A stretch of 64,000 nucleotides of DNA from assembly GCA_023415495.1 (NCBI GenBank), contig JAEZKK010000012.1:1-64000 (forward strand). The letters are read 5' to 3'. The DNA comes from Bacteroidota bacterium. GTDB lineage: Bacteria > Bacteroidota > Bacteroidia > Bacteroidales > P3. Positions 8,730 to 17,634 of this stretch are shown piece by piece; the stretch's first letter is position 1; each line of letters starts with the position of its first letter. The notes under the pieces were generated by a model. That model made no database searches, was not told where the DNA came from, and saw only the letters and a list, made by a program, of their open reading frames with translations. The position numbers were made by a program, and so were the translations under genes.

Positions 8730-10862
8730 ATGAACTATAAAAAATTATTAATCACATTAGCTTTTTTCTTAGGAATGGCTTTTAATTCAATGTCAATTCC
8801 TGCAGATAAAACTCCAATTACAATTAAACAACCTAATGGTAAAACCCTAACCTTTATTCTACAGGGTGATGAGAAAATACATTGGGGAGTTACTTTGGAT
8901 AATTATACTATATTGACAAATAAAGAAGGTCATTATGTATATGCAATCTTAGATAAGGAGGATAATTTAGTCCCTTCAAAAGTTTTGGCTTGTAATGAGG
9001 GTGAAAGAGATGAGGATGAGATTAAGTTTCTTAGCAAAGTAAAGAAAGGATTATTTTTTAGTCCTAAGCAAATAGAAGAAGCTAAAGCAAGATTTGAAGG
9101 TAAAGAACCTTCAAAAAAAAAAGTAAAAAGTGCCGATTCTGGTCGTGGCTCACAGGTAGGGAATAAGAATATGTTGATAATCTTGGTGAATTTCCAAGAT
9201 AAGGCATTTACTCATAGTCAAACAGATTTTTATAATAAATATAATACAGTTGGTTATACTGCAAATTTTGCTACTGGTAGTGCTAAGGATTATTTTTACG
9301 ATTGTTCAAGAGGTCAATTAAATATTGATTTTACTGTTGTAGGTCCCTATACCGTTTCACAAAATGCAAACTATTACGGAGAAAGTTCTTGGTGGCATGA
9401 TGCAAACCCAAGAGAAATGGCAAGAGAGGCTGTATTATTAGCTGATTCGGATGTGAACTATTCTAACTTTGATAATGATGGGGATGGAGAAGTTGAGTTT
9501 ATACATATAATTTATGCAGGAACAAGCGAAACAGAATCTGGTAATTCTAATGATATTTGGCCTCATTCTTGGAACTTTGAATTAGATTCCACTTTGGATG
9601 GGAAAACTTTCTTCAAGTATTCTTGTTCTAATGAAAGAAAACCTACTGGAGAAATGAATGGTATAGGTACAGCCTGCCATGAGATAGGACATGACCTTGG
9701 ATTGCCAGACTATTACGATACAGATTATTACCAATCAGGCGGAACATCAAATACCTTAGGTTATTGGGACTTAATGGATGCTGGTTGTTATAATAATAAT
9801 TCTAATACTCCTCCAATAATCAATGCTTTTTCTGCTTATAAATTAGGTTGGATGGATATACCTGAGCTTATTCCTGGTGATTATTCAATTCATGCTTTTG
9901 CCGATACTGCTCAAGCATATAAGATTACACTAACTAATGATGAGTTTTTTATTATTGAACATAGAAGGAAAAAGAGTTGGGATACATATCTTAAAGGAGA
10001 GGGATTGGTTGTTTATCATGGAGATAATAGATTGATTGACCCTTGGTTTACAAATCGAACTAATACAATAAATGTAAATCCTGCTGATAGAGGATTCTAT
10101 TTTGAGCCATCTTCAGGTATTTTAGGAGATGTTAATTCATCAAATCTCCCTTTTTCTAATTTAACTAATCCTGCTTTTACCGATATTACATTGGCTAAAA
10201 CAAAATTAAAAGACGGAACAATAGTTAATACTCCGATAACCTATATACAATATCAGGACAGTTTAATAACATTCAAATACCAATCCACAATTGGTCAGAT
10301 TATAAATAAAGGACATTCTGTACATTCAACTGATAGCAATAGGGCAGAGGTTACTGCAGTTGTTGCACATTGGGGAGGTGCATTATTATTAGATAAAGGA
10401 TTTATTTGGAGTAAAGATACTTTGAATTTAAACTATGAAAATGCAAATATAGTTATTGATTCTTCATCAGACAATCCATTTACAACCTTATTAACTCAAT
10501 TGCCAGGCAATGGAACAAGAGTTTATTATAAACCTTTCCTAAGATATCCTGATTATATTGCTTATGGAGAACATAAATCCTTACTTTCAAGAGGAGATGA
10601 AATAGGTTTAGATTTAATTTCAAATGAGATAGAGTTTAATATCTATCCAAATCCAGCTAATAACGCAATTTGGATTAGTGTTGATAATTTAAACAACACA
10701 AGTTTTGAGGTTTATGATATTCAAGGGAGAGAAATTATTCACAATACTAAGCTTAATTCCACACTTACTTCATTAGATATTTCAAACCTTAACAAAGGGG
10801 TTTATATTTTCAAACTTAATACTCCTAAATCTTCAAGCATTAAGAAGTTAATTAAAAACTAA
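8730..10862 (+). CDS. Secreted M6-family metalloprotease with T9SS sorting domain
   Basis: This 710-residue protein has a signal peptide (ITLAFFLGMAFNSMS) and an M6 (immune-inhibitor-A-like) peptidase domain. The zinc motif HEIGHDLGLPDYYD has HExxH at residues 317-321, followed by a GYWDLMDAG Met-turn. A DNDGDGEVEF segment (about 249-257) could bind calcium. The end carries a T9SS type A sorting domain: EFNIYPNPANNAIWI, then EVYDIQGREI, NLNKGVYIFKL and a basic tail (KKLIKN). It is therefore expected to cross the outer membrane through T9SS and act extracellularly. The gene has its own promoter, and the next gene starts 7 nt after its stop. Confidence 0.93.
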   Translation: MNYKKLLITLAFFLGMAFNSMSIPADKTPITIKQPNGKTLTFILQGDEKIHWGVTLDNYTILTNKEGHYVYAILDKEDNLVPSKVLACNEGERDEDEIKFLSKVKKGLFFSPKQIEEAKARFEGKEPSKKKVKSADSGRGSQVGNKNMLIILVNFQDKAFTHSQTDFYNKYNTVGYTANFATGSAKDYFYDCSRGQLNIDFTVVGPYTVSQNANYYGESSWWHDANPREMAREAVLLADSDVNYSNFDNDGDGEVEFIHIIYAGTSETESGNSNDIWPHSWNFELDSTLDGKTFFKYSCSNERKPTGEMNGIGTACHEIGHDLGLPDYYDTDYYQSGGTSNTLGYWDLMDAGCYNNNSNTPPIINAFSAYKLGWMDIPELIPGDYSIHAFADTAQAYKITLTNDEFFIIEHRRKKSWDTYLKGEGLVVYHGDNRLIDPWFTNRTNTINVNPADRGFYFEPSSGILGDVNSSNLPFSNLTNPAFTDITLAKTKLKDGTIVNTPITYIQYQDSLITFKYQSTIGQIINKGHSVHSTDSNRAEVTAVVAHWGGALLLDKGFIWSKDTLNLNYENANIVIDSSSDNPFTTLLTQLPGNGTRVYYKPFLRYPDYIAYGEHKSLLSRGDEIGLDLISNEIEFNIYPNPANNAIWISVDNLNNTSFEVYDIQGREIIHNTKLNSTLTSLDISNLNKGVYIFKLNTPKSSSIKKLIKN

Positions 10863-10869
10863 ACTTATA

Positions 10870-11781
10870 ATGAGGATTATTCCCTATTTATTAATTGGGT
10901 TATTAGTGCTTTCGTCAAGTCTATTTGCTCAAGAGAACAAATCAGAAATTATTTTAAGTTCAGAAGTAATTACTGATATTAAAACAAAAAATTTAGATAG
11001 TAGATTAAGTGGAATATCTGGCACCATTAAATATTATGATAATATAATTGCCCATAACGACCACTACTCTTCAAATCTATATATATTGGATTCAAATTAC
11101 ATTATTATAGATTCAATAATTACTAATTTGAATTTTAATGACCTTGAGGATATTACTCAGGATGATAATTATATTTATTTAGGTGATTTTGGGAATAATG
11201 CAAAAGGCAATAGGCAGGATTTGAAAATATATAGAATTGAAAAGTCTTCAATTGAAAAGAGTAAACTCAAAATCGATACAATTTTCTTTACCTATTCTAA
11301 TCAAACAGATTTTAAAGCATCAAGATACTCTAATTGGAGTGATTTTGATTGCGAGGCAATGATTTCTATTGATTCTTATTTGGTTTTATTCTCCAAGCAA
11401 TGGCTATCCTATGGAACTTCGATTTATTTTCTCCCTAAAACTCCAGGAAATCATATTGCAGAGTTGAAGAAAAATATAGATATGGTTGGCTTAATTACTG
11501 GGGCAACTTACTTAAAGGAAACTAACGATGTTTATCTTGTTGGTTATTCAAATTTACTTATGCCATTTGTATTAAGAATATATGATATTAAGGATAAAGA
11601 GTTTTCAGAATTTAAAACAAGTAAATTCTCCTTACCTCTTGTAGCTCACCAAGTGGAGTCGATAACTCATATTAGCGACTACAAATTTCTTATATCAAAT
11701 GAATACATATCTAAATTCATTATAACTATTCCACAAAAGACTCATATTATTGATTTAGAAAATATAATTAAACATCAATAA
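10870..11781 (+). CDS. Secreted beta-propeller-like protein
   Basis: This 303-residue protein has a signal peptide (YLLIGLLVLSSSLFAQ). The pattern FNDLEDITQDDNYIYLGDFGNN…LKIYRIE resembles secreted esterase-like/SdiA-regulated propellers of Bacteroidota, in which a DLEDIA…GDIGNN motif lines the central pocket. There is no T9SS C-terminal domain, so it may stay periplasmic or be surface-associated by other means. It sits 7 nt behind the protease gene, implying co-transcription. Family placement is from recognition of the motif only. Confidence 0.65.
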   Translation: MRIIPYLLIGLLVLSSSLFAQENKSEIILSSEVITDIKTKNLDSRLSGISGTIKYYDNIIAHNDHYSSNLYILDSNYIIIDSIITNLNFNDLEDITQDDNYIYLGDFGNNAKGNRQDLKIYRIEKSSIEKSKLKIDTIFFTYSNQTDFKASRYSNWSDFDCEAMISIDSYLVLFSKQWLSYGTSIYFLPKTPGNHIAELKKNIDMVGLITGATYLKETNDVYLVGYSNLLMPFVLRIYDIKDKEFSEFKTSKFSLPLVAHQVESITHISDYKFLISNEYISKFIITIPQKTHIIDLENIIKHQ

Positions 11782-11811
11782 CTTAAATAATAACTTAATA
11801 ACTGAATAATT

Positions 11812-13095
11812 ATGATGAAAAAACCTTTATTCTTTTTAATCTTTATTTGCATTGGTTTAGTATCAAGCTCGCAAATAATCAATACAAGGAGTTATAAACC
11901 AAATTTCTTTCAAACTCAAAAGAATACTCCAAACCATAAATCAGCTCAATACATGAGATTGGATAGTATTGCATCACCTGCTTTTAAGATTGATTTTCGT
12001 TATCAATATGTAAATGATATTTATCAGTTTCTATCGATAGGAGAGATATTTACTGATTATTTTGATTCTGATTTTAACTACAAACTGGAAATTGAATACG
12101 ATTCAAATTATAATGTAATTAAAAACAAGGGATTTTCCTACTTAAATAATCAGTGGAAATATACTGCTTATGAAGAATTCATACAAGATTCTCAAGGAAG
12201 AGATTCTATAAGAATAAATGGGAACGATTTGTATGGAGATGGTTTTGTAATAGGAGGGAAAGGCTTTTTCCATTATAATCCAAATGGACAATTAGTAGAA
12301 TATCTTCAAAAAGTACATATGGGTAATAATGTTTTTGAGAATATTACTAAGGATAGTTTTTACTATGACAATGATAAATTAGTACTTACCTTGGGTTATT
12401 ATTATGAAAATAGTGATTGGGTGTTAACTTATAAGGAAGAATATGTTTATAATCCAACTTCAGAACTCTTGTCTAATAAATTAATATACTATTACGATGA
12501 TGTAAACAGTTTGTGGATAAATGGAAGCAATTATAATTGGGTTAGAAAACCTGATGGTAGAGTAGTGGAAAGAAGTATTTACGGAAGAGGTTCAGGAAGC
12601 AATTGGACAAGTCAGCCAATAGATAAATATGAATTCCTCCTTAGTGATGATAATGGAAGATATCCATATTTGCCAACCTATACAATGTTTAATGCTAACT
12701 GGCATGATTGGTTTGACAGAGATGTTAATGGAGAATTAATTATTATTCTAAGAGATTATTGGTGGACAGAAAATCTTAACGATGGCCTTCTAACATTTAT
12801 AGATTCATCTGAATATTATTATTCTCATAGTAGTATTGGTTTGGATAAAATCTCTAACGAAGAAGAGATAAACATTTACCCAAATCCTACTAAAGATTAT
12901 TTGACCTTCAATGATAATACTAATAAGAACATTAATTCTTATAGAATATTCAATGCTCTTGGTTATAAGGTTGAAGAAAGCAATATCCAAAGCAATAGAA
13001 TCTCTATTGGAAATCTAAGCAATGGAGTATACATATTAGAGTTAGTTTCAGATAAAAATGTTATCTATCGAAAGAAGTTTATAGTTAATAAATAA
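11812..13095 (+). CDS. T9SS cargo protein with repeated aromatic segments
   Basis: This 427-residue protein has a signal peptide (FLIFICIGLVSSS). The centre holds degenerate repeats of about 40 residues with a Y-Y-x-W-x-x-K-x-x-Y rhythm (FHYNPNGQLVEY, FYYDNDKLVLT, YVYNPTSELLS), like the beta-hairpin wraps of YD-type proteins. A T9SS type A sorting domain ends the protein: INIYPNPTKDYLTF, RIFNALGYKV, NLSNGVYILEL and KKFIVNK. It may be in one transcript with the two genes before it. The function of the central part is unknown. The ATG at 11815 is an alternative start. Confidence 0.8.
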   Translation: MMKKPLFFLIFICIGLVSSSQIINTRSYKPNFFQTQKNTPNHKSAQYMRLDSIASPAFKIDFRYQYVNDIYQFLSIGEIFTDYFDSDFNYKLEIEYDSNYNVIKNKGFSYLNNQWKYTAYEEFIQDSQGRDSIRINGNDLYGDGFVIGGKGFFHYNPNGQLVEYLQKVHMGNNVFENITKDSFYYDNDKLVLTLGYYYENSDWVLTYKEEYVYNPTSELLSNKLIYYYDDVNSLWINGSNYNWVRKPDGRVVERSIYGRGSGSNWTSQPIDKYEFLLSDDNGRYPYLPTYTMFNANWHDWFDRDVNGELIIILRDYWWTENLNDGLLTFIDSSEYYYSHSSIGLDKISNEEEINIYPNPTKDYLTFNDNTNKNINSYRIFNALGYKVEESNIQSNRISIGNLSNGVYILELVSDKNVIYRKKFIVNK

Positions 13096-13105
13096 GAATA
13101 TTGTA

Positions 13106-13915
13106 TTAAACTGAGAGTTGGAAATCTCTTAATACATCGTTTAGGGAAGTCTTTGTATCGGTCGAAGGCTTCCTTTTTCCTATTATTAAGGCACAGTTTA
13201 CATTATAATTCCCTGCTGGGAACTCCTTAGTAATGCTTCCTGGAATTACAACAGAGTTTTCTGGAACGAATCCCTTATATTCTTTAGGCTCTGGGTTGCT
13301 AACATCAATTATCTTAGTACTTTTTGTAATTACAGTATTTGCTCCAAGTACTGCACCCTTCGATACAATTACTCCTTCTACAATAATACATCTTGAACCA
13401 ATAAAACAATCATCCTCAATAATAACAGGGCTTGCTCCAACAGGTTCTAAAACTCCACCTATTCCAACTCCACCACTAAGATGAACATTCTTCCCTATTT
13501 GAGCACAAGAACCAACTGTTGTCCATGTGTCAACCATAGTTCCCGAGCCTACATAAGCTCCAATATTCACATAAGAAGGCATCATAATAACACCCTTTTC
13601 TAAGAAAGAACCATAACGAGCAATTGCATGAGGAACGACTCTAACTCCAAGTTCTTTATATCCTTTCTTTAAAGGAATCTTATCATAGAATTCCATTGGA
13701 CCAACCTCGTAGGTTTCCATATCACAAATAGGGAAATACATTATAATTGCTTTCTTAACCCAATCATTAACTACCCATTTCCCTTCTTCTTTCTCACAAA
13801 CCCTTATTCTGCCTTTATCTAACTCTTCAATTACCTCCCTTATTATTTCTCTTGTAGAGCTATTATTCAATAATTCCCTATTCTCCCAAGCCTCTTCAAT
13901 TATTTTTACATTCAT
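13106..13915 (-). CDS. dapD: 2,3,4,5-tetrahydropyridine-2,6-dicarboxylate N-succinyltransferase
   Basis: This 269-residue enzyme transfers succinyl from succinyl-CoA to tetrahydrodipicolinate in lysine and meso-diaminopimelate synthesis. It shows an N-terminal helical region, then a left-handed beta-helix of hexapeptide repeats (GAYVGSGTMVDTWTTVGSCAQIGKNVHLSGG). The DapD signature VLEPVGASPVIIEDDCFIGS and the GFVPENSVVIPGS turn are present. Length fits the family. The stop codon is 10 nt from that of the converging gene. A -7 box lies 18 nt before the ATG, so it is probably transcribed alone. Confidence 0.95.
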   Translation of the reverse strand: MNVKIIEEAWENRELLNNSSTREIIREVIEELDKGRIRVCEKEEGKWVVNDWVKKAIIMYFPICDMETYEVGPMEFYDKIPLKKGYKELGVRVVPHAIARYGSFLEKGVIMMPSYVNIGAYVGSGTMVDTWTTVGSCAQIGKNVHLSGGVGIGGVLEPVGASPVIIEDDCFIGSRCIIVEGVIVSKGAVLGANTVITKSTKIIDVSNPEPKEYKGFVPENSVVIPGSITKEFPAGNYNVNCALIIGKRKPSTDTKTSLNDVLRDFQLSV

Positions 13916-13932
13916 ACATTTATTATTTGGTA

Positions 13933-13940
13933 CAAAGATA
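13933..13940 (-). promoter_or_regulatory. -7 box (TATCTTTG) of dapD
   Basis: An exact TAnnTTTG match on the minus strand 18 nt upstream of the dapD start. Confidence 0.65.
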
Positions 13941-14065
13941 ATAATAAATCAATAAATGGCATAGAATTGAACGAACATTAATTTGTTTTCATTGTTATTA
14001 AAGATGAATTCAAAAATAAATAAAACAAAAATCTAATAAAAGGTTACTATTACGATTTTTCTTTA

Positions 14066-14073
14066 TATATTTG
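14066..14073 (+). promoter_or_regulatory. -7 box (TATATTTG) of the T9SS protein gene
   Basis: An exact TAnnTTTG match 42 nt upstream of the ATG at 14115. Confidence 0.65.
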
Positions 14074-14114
14074 CAGATTGAAACTTATTTTATAAACTAA
14101 AAACAAATAGAAAA

Positions 14115-15095
14115 ATGAAAAGAATTATGATTTTATTCCTAGCAGTAGGAATGTCAGCAGGAGTAATGGCTCAAAGAATCCAATACCCAAGCAATTTACA
14201 AGACAAAAAGTCTTCTACACTTACTGAGCAAGCTTATAAAGTGCAACGCTCTGATTTATCAAAGGCAGATGGTTATATTTTACCTTCATCAATTGGTAGT
14301 CCTTGTGCTACAATAGACAGTACAAAGATTTATTTAGATCAATACGGTACATTTGTTACTGGTTCTAATGTTTATGATGATAGAGGATATGCTCAACAAT
14401 ACACAAGAACTCAACCTGTAAGTGTAAAAGGTATTGGAGCTTTCTTATTATTTGTTGACCAACAATTTGGTAATGATAATTTAACAGCTAAGATGTATTC
14501 AGCTTCAAGTGCTGGAATAGGTACTGAATTAGCTTCTAAATCATTTACTTCTTCTATTTTAACAGATCAACAAATTGGAGAGTACCAATTTATGTTCACA
14601 ACTCCAGTTTCTTCTTCTAATTTTGCAGTAGCTATTTCAGTTCCTGGATTAGAAATTAACCTTGTAGACACTACTGTTGCCAATAATTTTGTAGTAGTTG
14701 CTTCTACTCCTTCAGGATGTGCTGCAGGAGATAAATCTTTCTCTTTAAGTGCAGACCAAGATGGAAATTATTCTTGGATTACTTTGAGTACTTATTATAA
14801 TGATAGAGATTTATTTATCTTCCCTATCGTTGACTTAAGTGTTGGTTTAACTTCAGTTGATGTTAATGAATTATCTTATGTTTACCCTAACCCTGCTAAA
14901 GATGAAGTTATTATTGCTTCTTCAATCGAAATGAACAAGGTTGAAATCTACAATATGGTAGGACAAAAGGTTTACGAATCTAACGCTGGTGGAATTTCTG
15001 CAAGAGTTAATGTTGCTAATTTCAATACTGGTTCTTACGTAGCTAAAATCTACACTGAAGCAGGTATCGCAACTAAAAAGATTATCGTTGAATAA
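14115..15095 (+). CDS. Secreted protein with T9SS sorting domain
   Basis: This 326-residue protein has a signal peptide (IMILFLAVGMSAGVMAQ) and an all-beta middle with no catalytic motif I recognise. A T9SS type A domain closes it: LSYVYPNPAKDEVII, VEIYNMVGQKVYE, NFNTGSYVAKI and TKKIIVE. It is monocistronic, with its own -7 box at 14066 and a terminator at 15117. The middle has the look of a carbohydrate-binding or jelly-roll-type beta domain, but this is only a guess. Confidence 0.8.
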   Translation: MKRIMILFLAVGMSAGVMAQRIQYPSNLQDKKSSTLTEQAYKVQRSDLSKADGYILPSSIGSPCATIDSTKIYLDQYGTFVTGSNVYDDRGYAQQYTRTQPVSVKGIGAFLLFVDQQFGNDNLTAKMYSASSAGIGTELASKSFTSSILTDQQIGEYQFMFTTPVSSSNFAVAISVPGLEINLVDTTVANNFVVVASTPSGCAAGDKSFSLSADQDGNYSWITLSTYYNDRDLFIFPIVDLSVGLTSVDVNELSYVYPNPAKDEVIIASSIEMNKVEIYNMVGQKVYESNAGGISARVNVANFNTGSYVAKIYTEAGIATKKIIVE

Positions 15096-15116
15096 TTAAT
15101 AAAACATTAAATTTCT

Positions 15117-15145
15117 AAGGGTTTCCATTTGGAAGCCCTTTTTTT
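15117..15145 (+). terminator. Rho-independent terminator
   Basis: AAGGGTTTCC (15117-15126) pairs with GGAAGCCCTT (15131-15140), with one G-U pair, around ATTT. A run of T follows. Confidence 0.9.
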
Positions 15146-15165
15146 ATGCCCAGTTAATTGAAAAT

Positions 15166-15577
15166 TATACGCCGAATCTTTTAATTTATACGCCGAAAAA
15201 ATAATTTTTTTCGGCGTATAAATTATTTTTTTCGGCGTATATTTTTTCCCATGTTTTTAAGAAGACTATTTAAAGGCTTTATATATTATCTCTACCTAAA
15301 TAGTATTTATACATTCCAAAATATTCTATTAGTATAAACACATTTCCTTTAATAGATCTAAGAGATATCAGAATAGATCTAAGAGATAGAAAAATAACTC
15401 TAAGAGATAACAAAATAGATCTTAGAGATAGTGCCGTGGAATCAAAAGATAGGAAAATAGAATCAAATTCTACGGAAATAGAATCAAATTCTACGGAAAT
15501 AGAATCAAATTACATTTTATTAGAATCAAATTACAATAGGGGGTATGCTAACTCTAATTAATATTTTTCGGCGTATA
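15166..15577. repeat. 21-bp phased intergenic word array A
   Basis: Ten-nt words recur every 21 bp. TATACGCCGA is at 15166 and 15187. Its complement TCGGCGTATA is at 15211, 15232 and 15568. CTAAGAGATA is at 15358, 15379 and 15400, CTTAGAGATA at 15421, TCAAAAGATA at 15442, TCAAATTCTA at 15463 and 15484, and TCAAATTACA at 15505 and 15526. All positions from 15211 on differ by multiples of 21. The units at 15253-15337 and 15547 are degenerate. Units are often palindromic (TAGAATCAAATTCTA at 15458). The stretch has no coding capacity. Confidence 0.8.
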
Positions 15578-16029
15578 ATTTATCCCTTAACTTTTTGCCA
15601 TAAATATAATCCCTATAAATTCTTATGGATAGGAGGGTTTTGTATATAGAATATGTTTTTACATTTGTAATCACTAAGCATATATTTAAGTAATTCACAA
15701 ATGTAAATAGGTAAATACGGTTTACAATTGTGTATTTATCATTTACAATTAAGAAATAGGGTATTTATGTTTTAATTCTAAGATATATCTCATGTTATAT
15801 TAGATATAATATTGCTATTCTGTGTATATAGCTTATTATATAAAGTAATAGATAAGCATTTTAGGGGTTATATCGATTATATTAAGCATAGAGACTTAAT
15901 ATATCTATATACCTAATATATAGATAATAATACCTTGTATTATGATATGTAACTTTATTAATTATTAAACGTATTAGTATTTACAAATGTAATATTATTA
16001 ATGTAAATAGAAATTAAAGTAAATTGATA
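15578..16029. other. AT-rich non-coding leader of the XRE regulator
   Basis: About 450 bp without a credible reading frame. It is very AT-rich, with many short TATA/ATAT runs (15780-15930). It contains copies of the palindrome TTACAnnTGTAA: perfect at 15659-15670 and 15981-15992, near-perfect at 15695-15706, and weaker at 15722-15733 and 15743. I see no DnaA boxes or tRNA. Confidence 0.5.
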
Positions 16030-16058
16030 TTACAAATGTAAACAGTACACAAATGTAA
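16030..16058. promoter_or_regulatory. Tandem operator-like palindromes before the XRE gene
   Basis: TTACAAATGTAA (16030-16041) and ACACAAATGTAA (16047-16058) lie 17 bp apart, with 5 nt between the second copy and the ATG. The repeated direct unit is ACAAATGTAAACAGT. Together with further copies up to 400 bp upstream, this suggests autoregulation by the encoded helix-turn-helix protein (inference). Confidence 0.6.
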
Positions 16059-16063
16059 ACAGT

Positions 16064-16519
16064 ATGATTCAGGAAAGAATTTTATTATTGATGAAGGCTC
16101 AAGGAATGACGCCAACACAATTTGCTGATGAAATAGGGATTCAGCGTTCAAGTATTTCTCATATTCTATCTGGAAGAAATAATCCAAGCTTGGATGTTAT
16201 TCTTAAAATACTTGGTAGATTTAAGGAAATTGACTCAAATTGGCTTATATTAGGTAAGGGTAACCTATTAAAAGAAAGAGATTTGGATAATTCTCCTACA
16301 TTATTTAATCTTGATGAGGATGAAGAGATTATCGATAAAAATCTAAAAGAAATTGATTTAGAGGAAGAAGAAAAAGAAAAAGAAAAAGAGATTAAGACTA
16401 ATAATATTGAAATACAAGAAAATATTATAGCAATGCAAAATCCAAATTCTCAAAGGTCAATTTCTAAAATAATTATCCTTTATAATGATAATTCTTATGA
16501 GGAATTAGTTAAGAATTAG
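16064..16519 (+). CDS. XRE-family helix-turn-helix regulator
   Basis: This 151-residue protein has an N-terminal Cro/CI-type HTH (residues 1-60): MTPTQFADEIGIQRSSISHILSGRNNPSLDVILKIL. A strongly acidic, Glu/Lys-rich linker follows (about 90-110, EEEEKEKEKE), then a short beta-like tail (SKIIILYNDNSYEEL). The HTH core is typical of a DNA-binding regulator common in Bacteroidales. Its gene follows a long non-coding region full of TTACAAATGTAA palindromes, two of them directly at the start codon, so it probably controls itself. No effector domain is visible. Confidence 0.88.
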   Translation: MIQERILLLMKAQGMTPTQFADEIGIQRSSISHILSGRNNPSLDVILKILGRFKEIDSNWLILGKGNLLKERDLDNSPTLFNLDEDEEIIDKNLKEIDLEEEEKEKEKEIKTNNIEIQENIIAMQNPNSQRSISKIIILYNDNSYEELVKN

Positions 16520-16571
16520 TGTGAAAAGAATATAAAGTCAAGAAAACTTATATGTTTTGGTAATTATTTTT

Positions 16572-16579
16572 TATCTTTG
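16572..16579 (+). promoter_or_regulatory. -7 box (TATCTTTG) of the nrnA-FKBP run
   Basis: An exact TAnnTTTG match 42 nt upstream of the nrnA ATG. Confidence 0.65.
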
Positions 16580-16620
16580 CATTTAGATTAAAACTGAAAT
16601 ATAAATAAATACTTGATTTT

Positions 16621-17634
16621 ATGCTTTTTGCCGATAAAGACGTTTTAGAGTTCGAAAATAAAATTCATCAGGCTAAAGATATTGTTTTGCTTACGCATTT
16701 CAATCCTGATGGAGATGCAATTGGCTCTTGCGTAGGCTTATACCACTATCTTAAGACTAAGAATAAAGAATTACATATTATATCTCCAAACGAATTTCCT
16801 CACTTTTTGGATTATTTAATTGAAGACGTGCCTTATGTGCTTGGTTCAAAAGAGACTGATAAGGCTAAGCATTTATTAGATAATAGCGATTTAATAATCT
16901 GTTTAGACTTTAATACTTCCTCAAGAGTAGGAGATGCACTTAGCGAAACACTTAATAATACTAAGGTAGATAAGATTCTTATTGACCATCACCTCAACCC
17001 TGAGAGTACTTATAAGATTGTTTTTTCTCATCCACCTTCTTCCTCAACCTGCGAAATTGTATATGAACTAATACTTCATCTAAATCAATATAAACCATTT
17101 CTTAATAAGGATATAGCACAAGCGCTTTATACAGGAATATGTACAGATACAGGTAGTTTTAGTTTTGGTTGTAATCATAGACGTTGTTATGAAATTGTTG
17201 GAGATCTGGTAGAGAATGGAGCTGATGTGGAATTTGTACATCAAGAAGTATTTAATACTAATAGTGAAAACAGATTAAGGCTATTGGGTTTTTGCTTATG
17301 TGAGAGAATGACTGTTATTGCGGAAAAGAAAACAGCTTTTATTTATCTTTCCAAGTCTGATTTAAAGAGGTTTCATTTTCAAATAGGAGATACAGAAGGA
17401 ATTGTAAACTATTGTTTATCTATTAAAGGAATTGAGTTTGGAATCTTGGTAACGGAGAGGATAGACAGGGTAAGATTATCATTTAGAAGTAAGTATGATT
17501 TTGATGTAAATAAGTTTGCAAGAGAGTATTGGAATGGTGGAGGGCATAGAAAAGCATCTGGTGGTCATGAATTCGATACGCTTGAGAATGTTGTAAAGAA
17601 ACTTAGAGAACAAATTAATACTTTAGAATTATAA
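16621..17634 (+). CDS. nrnA: DHH/DHHA1 phosphoesterase (bifunctional oligoribonuclease/pAp phosphatase)
   Basis: This 337-residue cytoplasmic enzyme degrades nanoRNA and dephosphorylates pAp. The DHH domain shows HFNPDGDAIGS (H26, D30, D32), CLDFNTS (D96) and IDHHLNP (H123, H124) as metal ligands. The C-terminal DHHA1 domain has GGGHRKASGG, which binds substrate. Length fits NrnA. The stop codon overlaps the start of the next gene (TAATG), so it heads an operon with FKBP-type isomerases. Relatives also cleave pApA from cyclic di-AMP, which may matter because a 7TM-HD protein lies at 26895. Confidence 0.93.
   Translation: MLFADKDVLEFENKIHQAKDIVLLTHFNPDGDAIGSCVGLYHYLKTKNKELHIISPNEFPHFLDYLIEDVPYVLGSKETDKAKHLLDNSDLIICLDFNTSSRVGDALSETLNNTKVDKILIDHHLNPESTYKIVFSHPPSSSTCEIVYELILHLNQYKPFLNKDIAQALYTGICTDTGSFSFGCNHRRCYEIVGDLVENGADVEFVHQEVFNTNSENRLRLLGFCLCERMTVIAEKKTAFIYLSKSDLKRFHFQIGDTEGIVNYCLSIKGIEFGILVTERIDRVRLSFRSKYDFDVNKFAREYWNGGGHRKASGGHEFDTLENVVKKLREQINTLEL

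Noticed and set aside
15578..16029. Replication origin or plasmid-type iteron region
   Set aside because: It is AT-rich with repeats and a nearby DNA-binding protein, but I found no DnaA boxes, no replication initiator gene, and dnaA is not adjacent.
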